From the NCBI GenBank assembly GCA_030431455.1, contig JAUIJE010000003.1, positions 672,850 through 736,849 of the forward strand: a stretch of 64,000 nt of DNA, written 5' to 3'. Numbering within the stretch: position 1 is the first letter of the stretch; the number at the start of each line of letters is the position of its first letter. The position numbers and the translations under genes are program-made. This document shows positions 44,036 through 52,919 of this stretch, one piece after another. The notes under the pieces are model-generated. The model made no database searches and was not told the DNA's origin. It saw only the letters and a list, made by a program, of their open reading frames with translations. Source of the stretch: a bacterium (lineage in GTDB: Bacteria; Myxococcota; UBA727; JAUIJE01).

Positions 44036-45613
44036 GTGAACAACAAATCACAACCCGACACCACCGGCGGTGCCCCCGACACCGCCCCCCGGGTGGATCG
44101 CGACGCCCTCGAACGGCTGAGCGGCACCGGGCACTTTGTCTACGACCTGCACACCCGCACGCTCCGCTGTTCACAGAATCTTCTGTTCCTGTTCGGGCTC
44201 CCGCCCCTCACCCCCCCCAAAGACCTCTTCGACCTGCTCGGCCCCGTCCATCCCGGGGACATGACCGACCTCCGCACCGCGCTCGAGTGTGCGGTGCAGT
44301 CCCATGTGCCCTTCGACCTCACCGTCCAGGTCCTCGGCGCGGATCGCCCGGCGCGCATCCTGCAGCTCCGCGGCGACGTGGTCCCCTTCACCGAACACAA
44401 GGCGCTGGTGGGTCACGCCTCCGACGTCACCACCGCCGCGGTGTCGGACAAGGACGTGCCCTCGTCGGTGAAGCTCGCGCTCATGGGCCGGATCGCCGAC
44501 GGCATCGCCCATGAGTTCAACGATGCGATCAGCGCGATCAAGTGCTTCGCGTCGTTCGCGCTGGAGGGCGCGGCCGGCAACGACACCGTGTCCAGTGACA
44601 TTCGGGAGGTCATGGTCGCGTCCGACCGCGCCACCGCCCTCACCGAACAGCTCCTCGCCGCGATCCAGAACACCGCCAGCAGCTCCCAGCTCATCGACGT
44701 GGGCGACCTTTTGAAAAACCTCCTCCCGGTGTTCGACCGCATGGGCGGCCGCGACGTCGACGTGAACCTCCACGCCGAAAGTGGCCTGCTCCCGGTGTTC
44801 ACCGATCCGTCCGCCCTCGAGCAGGTGTTGGTCACCATCGCCTCCCAAGCGGTCGAGGATGTACCCGCGGGCGCGTCCCTCGACGTGCGGGCCGAGGCCA
44901 CCCTGCTCGCCCCCCAGCAAGCAGAAGCATTCCCCCGGCTGGGCGGCCCCGGCACCTACGTGTGCATCGGGCTGCGCCCGACCCCGGCAGGCCAGCCCGA
45001 CCCCCACTGGGACGCGGCCCGGGGCATGCCCCAGGCCCCCGGCGCCACCCCGGCCGAGCCCGCGGACATTCCCCCCTGGCTCACCCGCTGCCAAAGCGTG
45101 CTCGAGGGTGCGCGGGGCGCGGTGCGCGCGATGCAACGGGGCGCGCTGGTCGAGTACGAGGTGTGGCTCCCGGCCATCGCCCGGCCGTTCGATGCCGGGC
45201 AAGACAATGCCGCTGCAGAGGTTGTGCCCGAGGAGACCTCCATCCTCGTGGTCGAGGATGAAGGCCACGTGCGCCGGGCGGTGGTGCGCATCCTCAAGCG
45301 GGCCGGCTACCGGGTGGTGGAGGCCAGCGACGGCCGCGCCGCCCTGCGCATCCTCGAGAACGGCGATGTGCGGCCGGACCTGCTCATCACCGACGTGGTC
45401 ATGCCCCACATGAGCGGTTGGGAGCTGGCCACCCGGGTGGGCGAGCGCTTCAAGGACATGCGGGTCCTGGTCATGACCGGCTACGGAAAAAGCGTGCGCG
45501 GCCAAGGGGTCGAGACCGGCCAAGCCCGGCTGGAAAAGCCCTTCACCCCCAACGTGCTGCTCACCAAAGTCACCGAGATCTTCGAGGACAACCCGGTGAT
45601 TCGCACGCACTGA
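44036..45613 (+). CDS. PAS-histidine kinase-receiver hybrid with degenerate ATP-binding domain
   Basis: 525 residues from a GTG at 44036 with AAGGA 7 nt upstream; in-frame ATGs at 43967, 43982 and 44003 are alternatives. A PAS domain (residues about 20-140) is followed by an H-box GRIADGIAHEFNDAISAIKC with His158. The catalytic domain lacks key features: the N-box Asn is replaced (TIASQAVEDVP) and no DxGxG or GLGL glycine motifs are found, so ATP binding is doubtful. The C-terminal receiver (about 405-520) is complete, with LVVEDEGHVRRA and Asp453 in ITDVVMPHMSG. It may receive phosphate from another kinase. It follows the HDOD gene. Confidence 0.82.
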   Translation: MNNKSQPDTTGGAPDTAPRVDRDALERLSGTGHFVYDLHTRTLRCSQNLLFLFGLPPLTPPKDLFDLLGPVHPGDMTDLRTALECAVQSHVPFDLTVQVLGADRPARILQLRGDVVPFTEHKALVGHASDVTTAAVSDKDVPSSVKLALMGRIADGIAHEFNDAISAIKCFASFALEGAAGNDTVSSDIREVMVASDRATALTEQLLAAIQNTASSSQLIDVGDLLKNLLPVFDRMGGRDVDVNLHAESGLLPVFTDPSALEQVLVTIASQAVEDVPAGASLDVRAEATLLAPQQAEAFPRLGGPGTYVCIGLRPTPAGQPDPHWDAARGMPQAPGATPAEPADIPPWLTRCQSVLEGARGAVRAMQRGALVEYEVWLPAIARPFDAGQDNAAAEVVPEETSILVVEDEGHVRRAVVRILKRAGYRVVEASDGRAALRILENGDVRPDLLITDVVMPHMSGWELATRVGERFKDMRVLVMTGYGKSVRGQGVETGQARLEKPFTPNVLLTKVTEIFEDNPVIRTH

Positions 45614-45620
45614 ATCTCCG

Positions 45621-45891
45621 AGGGGAATGTCCCATTCCCCTCCCCCGCTTGCGCCTCGCAAGCTCGGCGTTCTGCGGGTGGCCAAGCGATGCTTGGCTTG
45701 AGCAACGCGAAGCGTTGCCGCCCCCTCCCCAATGTCGAAGCCATTCCGGAGGAATGGCCCAAGCAACGCGAAGCGTTGCCGAGCTCCAGGGGCCTCCGGC
45801 CCGTCGCTTCGGGCCGATGTTGCATCCGGCGGATGCAACCAGCTGGGGATGGGGCAGCGCGAAGATTTGGTTGCGCAACGCGAAGCGTTGC
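45621..45891. repeat. Array of eight perfect hairpins, most with 3-nt loops
   Basis: Within 271 bp there are eight stems: AGGGGAATG-TCC- at 45621-45641, GCTTGCG-CCT- at 45647-45663, GCCAAGC-GAT- at 45681-45697, GCAACGC-GAA- at 45702-45718, GCCATTCC-GGA- at 45740-45758, GCAACGC-GAA- at 45763-45779, GTTGCATCC-GGC- at 45819-45839 and GCAACGC-GAA- at 45875-45891. Stems are 7-9 bp and perfect. Two share their arms with the spacer near flhB. No gene is present from 45614 to 46053. Confidence 0.85.
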
Positions 45892-46053
45892 CTTGGGGTA
45901 CGACGGGCGGGGCGTTGGGTCCCGCGCGGGTGTGGCACGCATCACCAAAGATCACCAAAGCCCCCTCACGAACAGGCGCGCCCACGTGTAACTCCCCGGC
46001 AGACGGTCGGCTGCACGCTTTTCCCCCACGTCACCGTCAGGTGGAGGTTGAAG

Positions 46054-47301
46054 ATGTTTGATCGCGTACGATTCGTGGCGGCCTTTGTCGCGTTGTGGGC
46101 CCTGTCCGGCTGTCCGGGCGAGGCCGTCGATGTGTGTGCGGACGAGGACTGCAGTGGCCACGGGTCATGTGTGCTCGTCGACGATGCGCCGGCCTGCGCG
46201 TGCGATGACGGGTTTGTGGCCGATGGCCTGGCCTGTGTCGAACCGGGTGACGGAGACGGCGATGGAGACGGAGACGGTGACGGCGATGGAGACGGCGACG
46301 GTGATGGAGACGGCGACGGTGATGGAGACGGCGACGGTGATGGAGACGGCGACGGTGATGGCGACGGAGACGGTGATGGAGACGGCGACGGTGATGGAGA
46401 CGGCGACGGTGATGGCGACGGAGACGGCGACGGCGACGGTGATGGGGACGGAGACGGTGATGGTGATGGTGATGGTGATGGCGACGGCGACGGAGACGGA
46501 GACGGTAACGGTGATGGTGATGGGGACGGAGACGGCGACGGCGACGGTGATGGTGATGGTGACGGAGACGGAGACGGAGACGGCGACGGTGATGGGGACG
46601 GAGACGGCGACCCCAATCCCGCGGTATTGCCCCCGGGGTGTGGCGGTTCCTATGTGGTGCTGACCGAGAACGTGGCGAGCGCCGGCGCGATCTCCGCCGC
46701 CAATGACGTGGACTGCTTCGCGATCGCCGTCCCCCCGGGCAGGATCGTGCGCTCCGAGCTGATGAACCTTCCGGTGCTTGTGCCCCCCGACCTCGACTTC
46801 CGGGTGTTCGACACCAACGGGGGCCAGATCCAGTTCGTGACCACGGTGAACAACCCCGAGACCAGCGCCCTGATCGGACCGACGGCCCCGGAGGCCTGGA
46901 CGTTCTTGGTCGAGGGCTACGAGGGCGCCACGGGCGACTATGAGCTCACGGTCTGGTTCGAAGAGGACATCCCTGATGAAGCGGCGTTCGCCATGCCGAT
47001 CACGCCTGGCACCACCGCGTCATCGATCCAGATCGCGGGGGACGTCGACTACTTCGTTTTTGAGCTCCCGGCCAATGTCATCATCGACCTCAGCCTGACC
47101 CCGCTGCCCTTCCTGGCTGAACCAGACCTCGACATGCGCCTGTACGACCAGGCTGGTGCCCTGTTGAGCACCGCCTCGACCACCAACGTGCCCGAGGTCA
47201 TCACCTGGGCGGGCGGCGCGGGCACTTACTACGTGTCCGTCGACGGCTACATGGGCGCGACCGGCGACTACGAGCTCACGTTGGCATTCGTGCCCGACTG
47301 A
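46054..47301 (+). CDS. Lipoprotein with EGF-like domain, long Gly-Asp tract and two PPC-like domains
   Basis: 415 residues from the ATG at 46054 with GGAGG upstream. The signal peptide ends in lipobox LSGC. An EGF-like module (residues about 27-60: [20 protein letters not shown], then [14 protein letters not shown]) is followed by a 122-residue Gly-Asp tract with one Asn. Two beta-sandwich domains of the pre-peptidase C-terminal (PPC) type follow, each ending [11 protein letters not shown] or [11 protein letters not shown], which usually aid binding or secretion. No enzyme domain is seen. It is likely a surface adhesion or scaffold protein. Its 3' end overlaps the opposite gene by 34 bp. Confidence 0.82.
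   Translation: MFDRVRFVAAFVALWALSGCPGEAVDVCADEDCSGHGSCVLVDDAPACACDDGFVADGLACVEPGDGDGDGDGDGDGDGDGDGDGDGDGDGDGDGDGDGDGDGDGDGDGDGDGDGDGDGDGDGDGDGDGDGDGDGDGDGDGDGDGDGDGDGNGDGDGDGDGDGDGDGDGDGDGDGDGDGDGDGDGDPNPAVLPPGCGGSYVVLTENVASAGAISAANDVDCFAIAVPPGRIVRSELMNLPVLVPPDLDFRVFDTNGGQIQFVTTVNNPETSALIGPTAPEAWTFLVEGYEGATGDYELTVWFEEDIPDEAAFAMPITPGTTASSIQIAGDVDYFVFELPANVIIDLSLTPLPFLAEPDLDMRLYDQAGALLSTASTTNVPEVITWAGGAGTYYVSVDGYMGATGDYELTLAFVPD
46246..46611 (+). repeat. Gly-Asp coding tract, 61 dipeptides
   Basis: 366 bp encode 60 Gly-Asp pairs and one Gly-Asn. Codons vary at third positions. It is the longest tract in the window and a likely site of length polymorphism. Confidence 0.9.
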
Positions 47302-50300
47302 CCCACCGGGGTCGCCGCGCCGAACAGAGCACGACGGTCCCGCCCCGCCGGGCGGGGCCTCCCCCTGCGGCGGCGCCACCACCATCCGAGCATGGCCAAG
47401 GCCCACAACGACGCCTCGCCCGAGGTGTCCACCCCCGTGCACCCGCAACCGCCCGGGGGCTCTGCCGCATCACCATCACCATCACCGTCGCCTGAAGAAC
47501 CGGCGTCGACGGCTCCGCCGTCCGCGGGTTCTTCCAAGCCGCCGTCAGGCGGCCCGTCACCGTCTCCGTCTCCGTCCCCATCGCCGTCACCGTCGCCGTC
47601 GCCGGGCGCCTGGCCCACACACTCGTCAAAGGGCATGCAGTCCTCGTCGGCGGGACCGGCCTGGCCATCGAGCTGCAACAGGTACGCGACGAGATCGGCC
47701 TCGTCGTCCGCGGACAGCGCGGGGATGTCTTCATGGACCGCGAGCACGTCTTGCAATGTCGGTGCACGACCGTCGTGCAAATAGGGCCCGGTGTTCCAGA
47801 TCCCGCGCAGCGTCGGCGTGTCGAACCCCACGCCGGTCAGGTCCGCCCCGATGCCTTGCCCCGACGTCGGCAAGATCGTGCCCACGTCGTGGCGGGTCAT
47901 GTCGGTGAACGCCGCGCCCCCGTGACATTGGGTGCAGTCCGCGGCCACGAACACGGCGCGGCCCCGTCGGCCCGCGTCGGTCATGCGCCCGTCCGCGTCC
48001 CGGTGCGGGCTGTCGGCAAAGGTGGACAGCGAGGACACGAACGCGGCCAACGCATCGAGGTCCGCGGACAGGCCGGCCTTGGGCGCGCCCAAGGGGTCGC
48101 CGGTGGTCGCGTAGTCCTCGTCGGACAAAAAGCCTTGGCCCGCGAACGCCCCCCGGATGTCGTGTTCAAAGTCCTGGATCTCGTCGAAGTTCGCGGTCCA
48201 GTGCACGTTGCCGTGGCCCAGGCCCGCGCGGCCGTTGAGCGCAATGGTATTGCGGAAGCCCTCGCCCACCTGGGTGAAGTCCCAGACCTGTCCGTCTTGG
48301 TCGCCGTCGAAGTGACAGCTCCCGCACGAGATGTAGCCGTCCTTGCTCATGCGCAAGTCGCCGGCGCCGTAGAAGATGCGTTTGCCCTGTAGCACTTCTG
48401 GAGCCAGCGCCTCGTCGTCGCTCACCGCGTGCACGGCCACACCGGGGGCGTTGTTGCCGGTGGCCGCGACCAGGGCCGCGGTGTCGAACACGCTCACCGC
48501 CCGATCCAGAAAATCCCACGCGAACAGGCGCGCACCGTCGTCGGACAAGACCACGCTCCGGGGGGCGCGGCCGGTGTCCATCTGCGAGACCCTTCGGCCG
48601 GTTTCGGTCTCGAAGACGTCGATGGTGTTGCCCCCCATCGAGGCCGCGAACACGATGTCGCCGTAGGGTGAGAGCGCCACGCTCTGCACCAAATCCCGGT
48701 CGTTCAGGTCCAGGCGGCGCTCGAGCACCTCCTCGTCCGAGGACAGATCGATCACCGACAGGAAGGGCCGGACCCGGCTTTCGAAGGTCAGCTCTTCCCC
48801 ATCACGGGCCAGCCCCCGGGTGACGTTGGCCTTGGTCCCGCTCACAAAGCCAAACGCCCCGTCGGGCGAGATGTGCAGCGCGCTCACGTAGTTGGGCACC
48901 CCGCGGCCGCTCGCCTCGGTGTCGGGGCCTTCGTCGTAGGCGAGCACGATGGTGTGGCTGCTCTCGAGCGTCGCGGGGTCCACGACGACGATTTGGCCCT
49001 CGGTGGGCCCCGAGATGAAACGCGACACGTACAGCGCGCCGTCCCAGTAGGTCAGGCCCCGCGCGGTGGGCACCACAAACGCGGTCTGTTCGATGACGCC
49101 CGCGGGCGAGAGCCGCACGACCTCGCCGGTGGCGGAGAGCGTGACATAGACATTGTCGTCGGGGTCGATGACCAACCCGTCGGGGGCCGAACCAAACGGC
49201 AACGTCACCGTGTGTTCGACATCGCCCGACGACGAGAGCCGGCGCACCACGTGTTCGTCCTCGACGCTCACCCACACCCGGCCTTGGCTGTCCACCGCCA
49301 GGCTGCGCGGGTGGCCGCCCACGACGGTCTCGAACACCGGCTGGCCACTTTCGTCGTCCACCGCGCGCACGGTGCCCTGGTCGAGGTTGGCCACCAGGAT
49401 CTGTCCCCCGTGGTGCACGAGCGGGCCGGACGTACGGCCCACATCTTCCGCCAACGGCCGGTGCACGATTTGTACGCCCGAGCAGGTCGCGGTGCGCGGC
49501 CCGTCGGTCACGGTGACCACCACCGGGTGCCGGCCCGCGGGCAGGACCGCGGTGGGGGTCGGCCCCACGTCGAGCAGGCTCTCGTCCCCGAGCTGCCAAT
49601 CGTAGGTCGCCCCCGCGGGCCCCGCGCTCGAAAAGCTCACCGTGCCCGCCTCCTGCGGGCTGAGCGCGAGGTCGCAGGCGAGGGGCTGGGGCACGATCAC
49701 CACCGTGTACATGCTGTCCTGCCCTTGGGCGCCCGACGCGTTGTTGCCCCCGAGCACCACCGTGCCGGGCGCGAACGATTTTTCGTGCACGGTGAAGTCG
49801 GCATCGCTCGTGCCCACGGTCTCGCCGGTGGGCACGAAGGTCGCGAGCCAGTCGGGCAACGCGTCGGCCCGGTCGTCGTAGAGCACGTAGACATCGCTCG
49901 GTACGATGAGTTCGAAAGTGAAGAAGTCAGCGGAGAAGCCGAACTTGTCGTTGTTGGCGGTCTGGATGTAGGGCTCGCCCACGAAGCGCACGGGGTGTGC
50001 GTCGGTGTAGGTGAAGTCGCGGTCGATGTAGACCGGCGCGCCGGCGCCGAAGATGCCCACCGCGTATTCGGTGTTGAGGGGGCTGTTGTTGTCGATGCTG
50101 GGCACGATCTCCGCGGGGGACAGGCCCACGCTCCCGTCGCCGGTGGTGAAGGTGAAGCTCTCGGTCGCCGCGGGGTTGCCGGCCACGTCCGTGACCCCGT
50201 CGATGACGAGGCGGTATTCGGTGTCGGGGGCCAAGGGCGCGGCGGGGGCGAGGTTGACGAGGGAGAGCTGGGCCGAGCGGGTGGCGGGCACCTCGTCGCC

Positions 50301-51521
50301 GGTGGCGACCACTTCAAGCCGGAGGGTAGCCGACGACAGCGAGGCCGCATCGATGTGATCGGAAAAGCTCACGCCGAAGCGCGAGGTCAACGCAAGCCCA
50401 GTGGCATTGGCGGGCGGGTGCAGCCAGTCCACCGCCGGGGGCGTGGTGTCGGGATCTGCTTGGTGCGGAATCAGGGCTGTGCCTGAGCCGTGGTCGTCGC
50501 CCGCGAACACCAGATTGCCGAGCACGGTGGCAAAATCCTCGTCGCGGTCCGAGAGCCCCGAGGAGCCTTCGCCCACCTCTTGGGCGGTGGCGACGTCGAA
50601 CTTCACGTAGCTCTTGGAAAAGCCCGAGTGGAACGCGCCGTCTTGGTAGGTGCCGTAGCCCCCAGAATCGAAGTAGAGGCCGATGGTGGCTTCGTGGGTC
50701 ATGTTGCCGAGGGCGTCGACCTGGTGGATGTGGGCCCGCGGGGGGATGTTGCCCGAGGTGAAGATCTTGCCCGGCCCCGCGAACAAATGCGAATAGCCGG
50801 CCTTGCCACTTTTGGTCCGCAGCATGCGCGGGTCGTGCGGGTCAGAGACGTCGAGGGTGGCGAAGGCGAGGCCTTTGCTCTCCATGATCACCAGGAGGTT
50901 GCCGAGGGCGAACACCTGAGACGGGCTCACCCCCGCGAGCTGTCCGGTGGTGCGGTGCTCGACGAGCACGGGCGCGACCGGGTCGCTGGCGTCGACGATA
51001 AAAAGCCCCGCGTCCACCCCCGCGACGTAGAGCGTGGGGGCCTGCCAGAACGTCCACCAGTCGCCGGAGTAATCGCCCCGATCGATGCCCTCGATGTCGA
51101 GGTAGGAAAGCAACGACACCGCCAGCGGGTCGGTGACGTCCCAGAGCTGAATGCCCTCGACGCCCTGGGCCGCGAGCACGAGGTCGTCGCCGAGGGTGGC
51201 GAGGGAAAAGCCATGGGCTTCGCGCAGGCCGTGGGTGTCCTCGTTTTCGTGGCGCACCACCAGCTGGGGGTCGGCGGGGTTGGACACATCCCAGAACTCG
51301 ATGCCCCCGTCGGTGTCGCGCCCCCCGCCGTCGGAGGAGGTGATCACCATGAGGTAGCCCTGCACCATGGTCACGTTGCCGTGCCCCTGGGGGCTGTGCA
51401 CAATCCCCACCGGCTCGAACAGTTGATTTTGGGCATAGCTGAGGTTGCCGAGACCGGGCCCCCCTTGGGCCACGGCCGAGACACTCCACAGCGCGACGAG
51501 GGGGAAGAGCGCGCGCATCAT
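47268..51521 (-). CDS. Multidomain secreted di-haem protein with beta-propellers and MYXO-CTERM-like tail
   Basis: 1417 residues with a signal peptide (residues 1-19). LVIVD-like repeats follow (IEFWDVSNPADPQLVVRHEN, GIQLWDVTDPLAVSLLSYLD), then a Big_5-type Ig domain (TPPAVDWLHPPANATGL). A second YVTN/NHL-like propeller (VRAVDDESGQPVFETVVGGH) leads into a cytochrome-c-peroxidase-like region with haem sites CGSCH and CTQCH. After a Gly-Asp spacer with the PPDGGLEEPADGG module comes GGCGCTGVDTSGEASLWALA and an Arg run, like a MYXO-CTERM sorting signal. It continues 27-28 residues past the Arg run, which is unusual. It may be a cell-surface redox protein. Confidence 0.8.
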   Translation of the reverse strand: MMRALFPLVALWSVSAVAQGGPGLGNLSYAQNQLFEPVGIVHSPQGHGNVTMVQGYLMVITSSDGGGRDTDGGIEFWDVSNPADPQLVVRHENEDTHGLREAHGFSLATLGDDLVLAAQGVEGIQLWDVTDPLAVSLLSYLDIEGIDRGDYSGDWWTFWQAPTLYVAGVDAGLFIVDASDPVAPVLVEHRTTGQLAGVSPSQVFALGNLLVIMESKGLAFATLDVSDPHDPRMLRTKSGKAGYSHLFAGPGKIFTSGNIPPRAHIHQVDALGNMTHEATIGLYFDSGGYGTYQDGAFHSGFSKSYVKFDVATAQEVGEGSSGLSDRDEDFATVLGNLVFAGDDHGSGTALIPHQADPDTTPPAVDWLHPPANATGLALTSRFGVSFSDHIDAASLSSATLRLEVVATGDEVPATRSAQLSLVNLAPAAPLAPDTEYRLVIDGVTDVAGNPAATESFTFTTGDGSVGLSPAEIVPSIDNNSPLNTEYAVGIFGAGAPVYIDRDFTYTDAHPVRFVGEPYIQTANNDKFGFSADFFTFELIVPSDVYVLYDDRADALPDWLATFVPTGETVGTSDADFTVHEKSFAPGTVVLGGNNASGAQGQDSMYTVVIVPQPLACDLALSPQEAGTVSFSSAGPAGATYDWQLGDESLLDVGPTPTAVLPAGRHPVVVTVTDGPRTATCSGVQIVHRPLAEDVGRTSGPLVHHGGQILVANLDQGTVRAVDDESGQPVFETVVGGHPRSLAVDSQGRVWVSVEDEHVVRRLSSSGDVEHTVTLPFGSAPDGLVIDPDDNVYVTLSATGEVVRLSPAGVIEQTAFVVPTARGLTYWDGALYVSRFISGPTEGQIVVVDPATLESSHTIVLAYDEGPDTEASGRGVPNYVSALHISPDGAFGFVSGTKANVTRGLARDGEELTFESRVRPFLSVIDLSSDEEVLERRLDLNDRDLVQSVALSPYGDIVFAASMGGNTIDVFETETGRRVSQMDTGRAPRSVVLSDDGARLFAWDFLDRAVSVFDTAALVAATGNNAPGVAVHAVSDDEALAPEVLQGKRIFYGAGDLRMSKDGYISCGSCHFDGDQDGQVWDFTQVGEGFRNTIALNGRAGLGHGNVHWTANFDEIQDFEHDIRGAFAGQGFLSDEDYATTGDPLGAPKAGLSADLDALAAFVSSLSTFADSPHRDADGRMTDAGRRGRAVFVAADCTQCHGGAAFTDMTRHDVGTILPTSGQGIGADLTGVGFDTPTLRGIWNTGPYLHDGRAPTLQDVLAVHEDIPALSADDEADLVAYLLQLDGQAGPADEDCMPFDECVGQAPGDGDGDGDGDGDGDGDGPPDGGLEEPADGGAVDAGSSGDGDGDGDAAEPPGGCGCTGVDTSGEASLWALAMLGWWWRRRRGRPRPAGRDRRALFGAATPVGQSGTNANVSS

Positions 51522-51576
51522 GCCCGGCGTGTAGCAGGGCCCGCCCCGAGATCGAATGCGGGCCGGGGCCGCGCCC

Positions 51577-52203
51577 TCAGGCCCCGGGCATGCGCCAACT
51601 CGCCACCGGGACCCGGCGCACCGCCTGGTGGTGCACCAACCAGCGCGCCCGCTGCGCGTCCTTCTGCTGTTCGGCCGAGAGCTCGACGAGGCGGGCCCGC
51701 AGCCGGCGCAAGGCCAGCGCGCGGTTTTGGTGTTGGCTTCGGCCCGCGGCCGCGCGCACGGACAGGCCGGTGGGCAGGTGGGTGAGGCGCACCGCGCTCT
51801 CGGTCTTGTTCACGTGTTGGCCCCCGGGGCCCGAGGCGCGGCACGTCTCCCAGCGCAGGGTCTCGGGGGGCAGCCCCGGCGCGTGCGCGTCCGGCGCCGA
51901 AAACAGCGCGGCCACCGCGACGTAGACCCGGCGCCGGCCCCGGGCCCCCTTCGGCAGCCGCACCGCGTGGGTGCCGAGCAGCCCGGTCAGTTCATCCGCG
52001 GTGGCGTCCTTTGCCCACCACACGTCCACCGAGCGCGGGGCGGTTTCGCCGCCCTGGTGGAGCACGGTCTCAATGGCCAGACCGCGTTCGGCACACATTC
52101 GCTCGACGAGACCAGCCATGTAGCCCACCGCCGGCCAGAGCGCGGGGGGCGCGGTGCCCGCGGTCAACCGCAGCCCGTGCACGGCCTCGCCCGGCGCATT
52201 CAT
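51577..52203 (-). CDS. prfH: Release factor H (ribosome rescue)
   Basis: 208 residues from an ATG at 52203 that overlaps the previous stop (ATGA). The peptidyl-hydrolysis motif is in RASGPGGQHVNKTESAVRL, with GGQ at residues 127-129. The protein is short, lacks the codon-reading domain of RF1/RF2 and has the basic tail RRLRARLVELSAEQQKDAQR, as in RF-H. Work on PrfH homologues shows they rescue ribosomes cleaved in the 16S decoding centre, together with an RtcB-type ligase. Here it is the last gene of an operon with rtcB, in line with that partnership. Confidence 0.92.
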   Translation of the reverse strand: MNAPGEAVHGLRLTAGTAPPALWPAVGYMAGLVERMCAERGLAIETVLHQGGETAPRSVDVWWAKDATADELTGLLGTHAVRLPKGARGRRRVYVAVAALFSAPDAHAPGLPPETLRWETCRASGPGGQHVNKTESAVRLTHLPTGLSVRAAAGRSQHQNRALALRRLRARLVELSAEQQKDAQRARWLVHHQAVRRVPVASWRMPGA

Positions 52204-52919
52204 GCCAAGCCCCAGCGGCGCACGTCCTTTTTCGAGAGCTGCCGCTTGGCCTCGGCGTAGACCCGGCAGCGACCGTACCTGGCCGAAAGTTCGTCTTGGT
52301 CGCGCCCGTCCACCGCCCGCCGCAGCACCACGTCCCGGCAAAGGCCGTCGTCCAGGGGAGCGAGCCGCACCGCGAACCAATGGTTATGCAAGAACAGCGC
52401 GATCTCACCGGGGCCGAGCGCGCGGGGCGCGGCGGGCTGGTTGCGCCTGCGGACCGGGCGCCGCCGCGCAGGCCGCTTGAGAACCCCATCGCGGGGGTCG
52501 ACGTAGAACGTGCGCCGGTCGTCAAACAGCTCATCGCTTCTCCAAAAGCGCCCGTCGTCCGGGGCCCGGAACACCCGGTCGCCTTCGACCCGCGGCCGGC
52601 GCTGCACGTAGTCGTAGAGGTGTTCGAGAATGTGCACGTCGATGGCGCGCCGCGTGTGAACGCAGGCCCGAATGTCACTGTAGACATCGTTCCAGGGGCG
52701 GCCCACCTGGCGGTTGAGGTACTTCCGGAGTGGCCCGAGGTGCTCGTTGAGCGACTTGCCGAACCGCGGCCGCATCCGCTGTCGACGAGGAAGGGCAGTC
52801 TTCGGGTCGATGTCCCGGGCCGCGCGCCATGCCGCCCGGGCCCGGCGCACGTCTTCGTTTTTGCTGCGGCTGCCCCGTCGCGGGCGCTCCACGAGCACTT
52901 TGGGCATGTCGGGTCTCAT
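52200..52919 (-). CDS. Uncharacterised basic protein between rtcB and prfH
   Basis: 239 residues. Start (ATG 52919) overlaps the rtcB stop and stop overlaps the prfH start, so all three are translationally coupled; an alternative start at 52907 gives MPKVLVERPRRG. The N-terminus is very Arg-rich. A conserved-looking core LNEHLGPLRKYLNRQVGRPW, then NDVYSDIRACV, resembles a widespread family of proteins of unknown function. The middle has FYVDPRDGVLKRP, and the C-terminus CRVYAEAKRQLSKKDVRRWG. No known RNA-repair domain is recognisable. Basic charge and operon position suggest RNA or ribosome binding, which is inference. Confidence 0.75.
   Translation of the reverse strand: MRPDMPKVLVERPRRGSRSKNEDVRRARAAWRAARDIDPKTALPRRQRMRPRFGKSLNEHLGPLRKYLNRQVGRPWNDVYSDIRACVHTRRAIDVHILEHLYDYVQRRPRVEGDRVFRAPDDGRFWRSDELFDDRRTFYVDPRDGVLKRPARRRPVRRRNQPAAPRALGPGEIALFLHNHWFAVRLAPLDDGLCRDVVLRRAVDGRDQDELSARYGRCRVYAEAKRQLSKKDVRRWGLA

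Noticed and set aside
45689..45991. Small frames in the 45.6-46.0 kb hairpin array
   Set aside because: They depend on the palindromic repeats and show repeated Ser-Asn-Ala-Lys-Arg-Cys peptides, an artefact of the repeat.
46246..46611. Gly-Asp DNA repeats considered as a CRISPR array or satellite
   Set aside because: No constant repeat and unique spacers; the pattern is coding and codons vary only at third positions.
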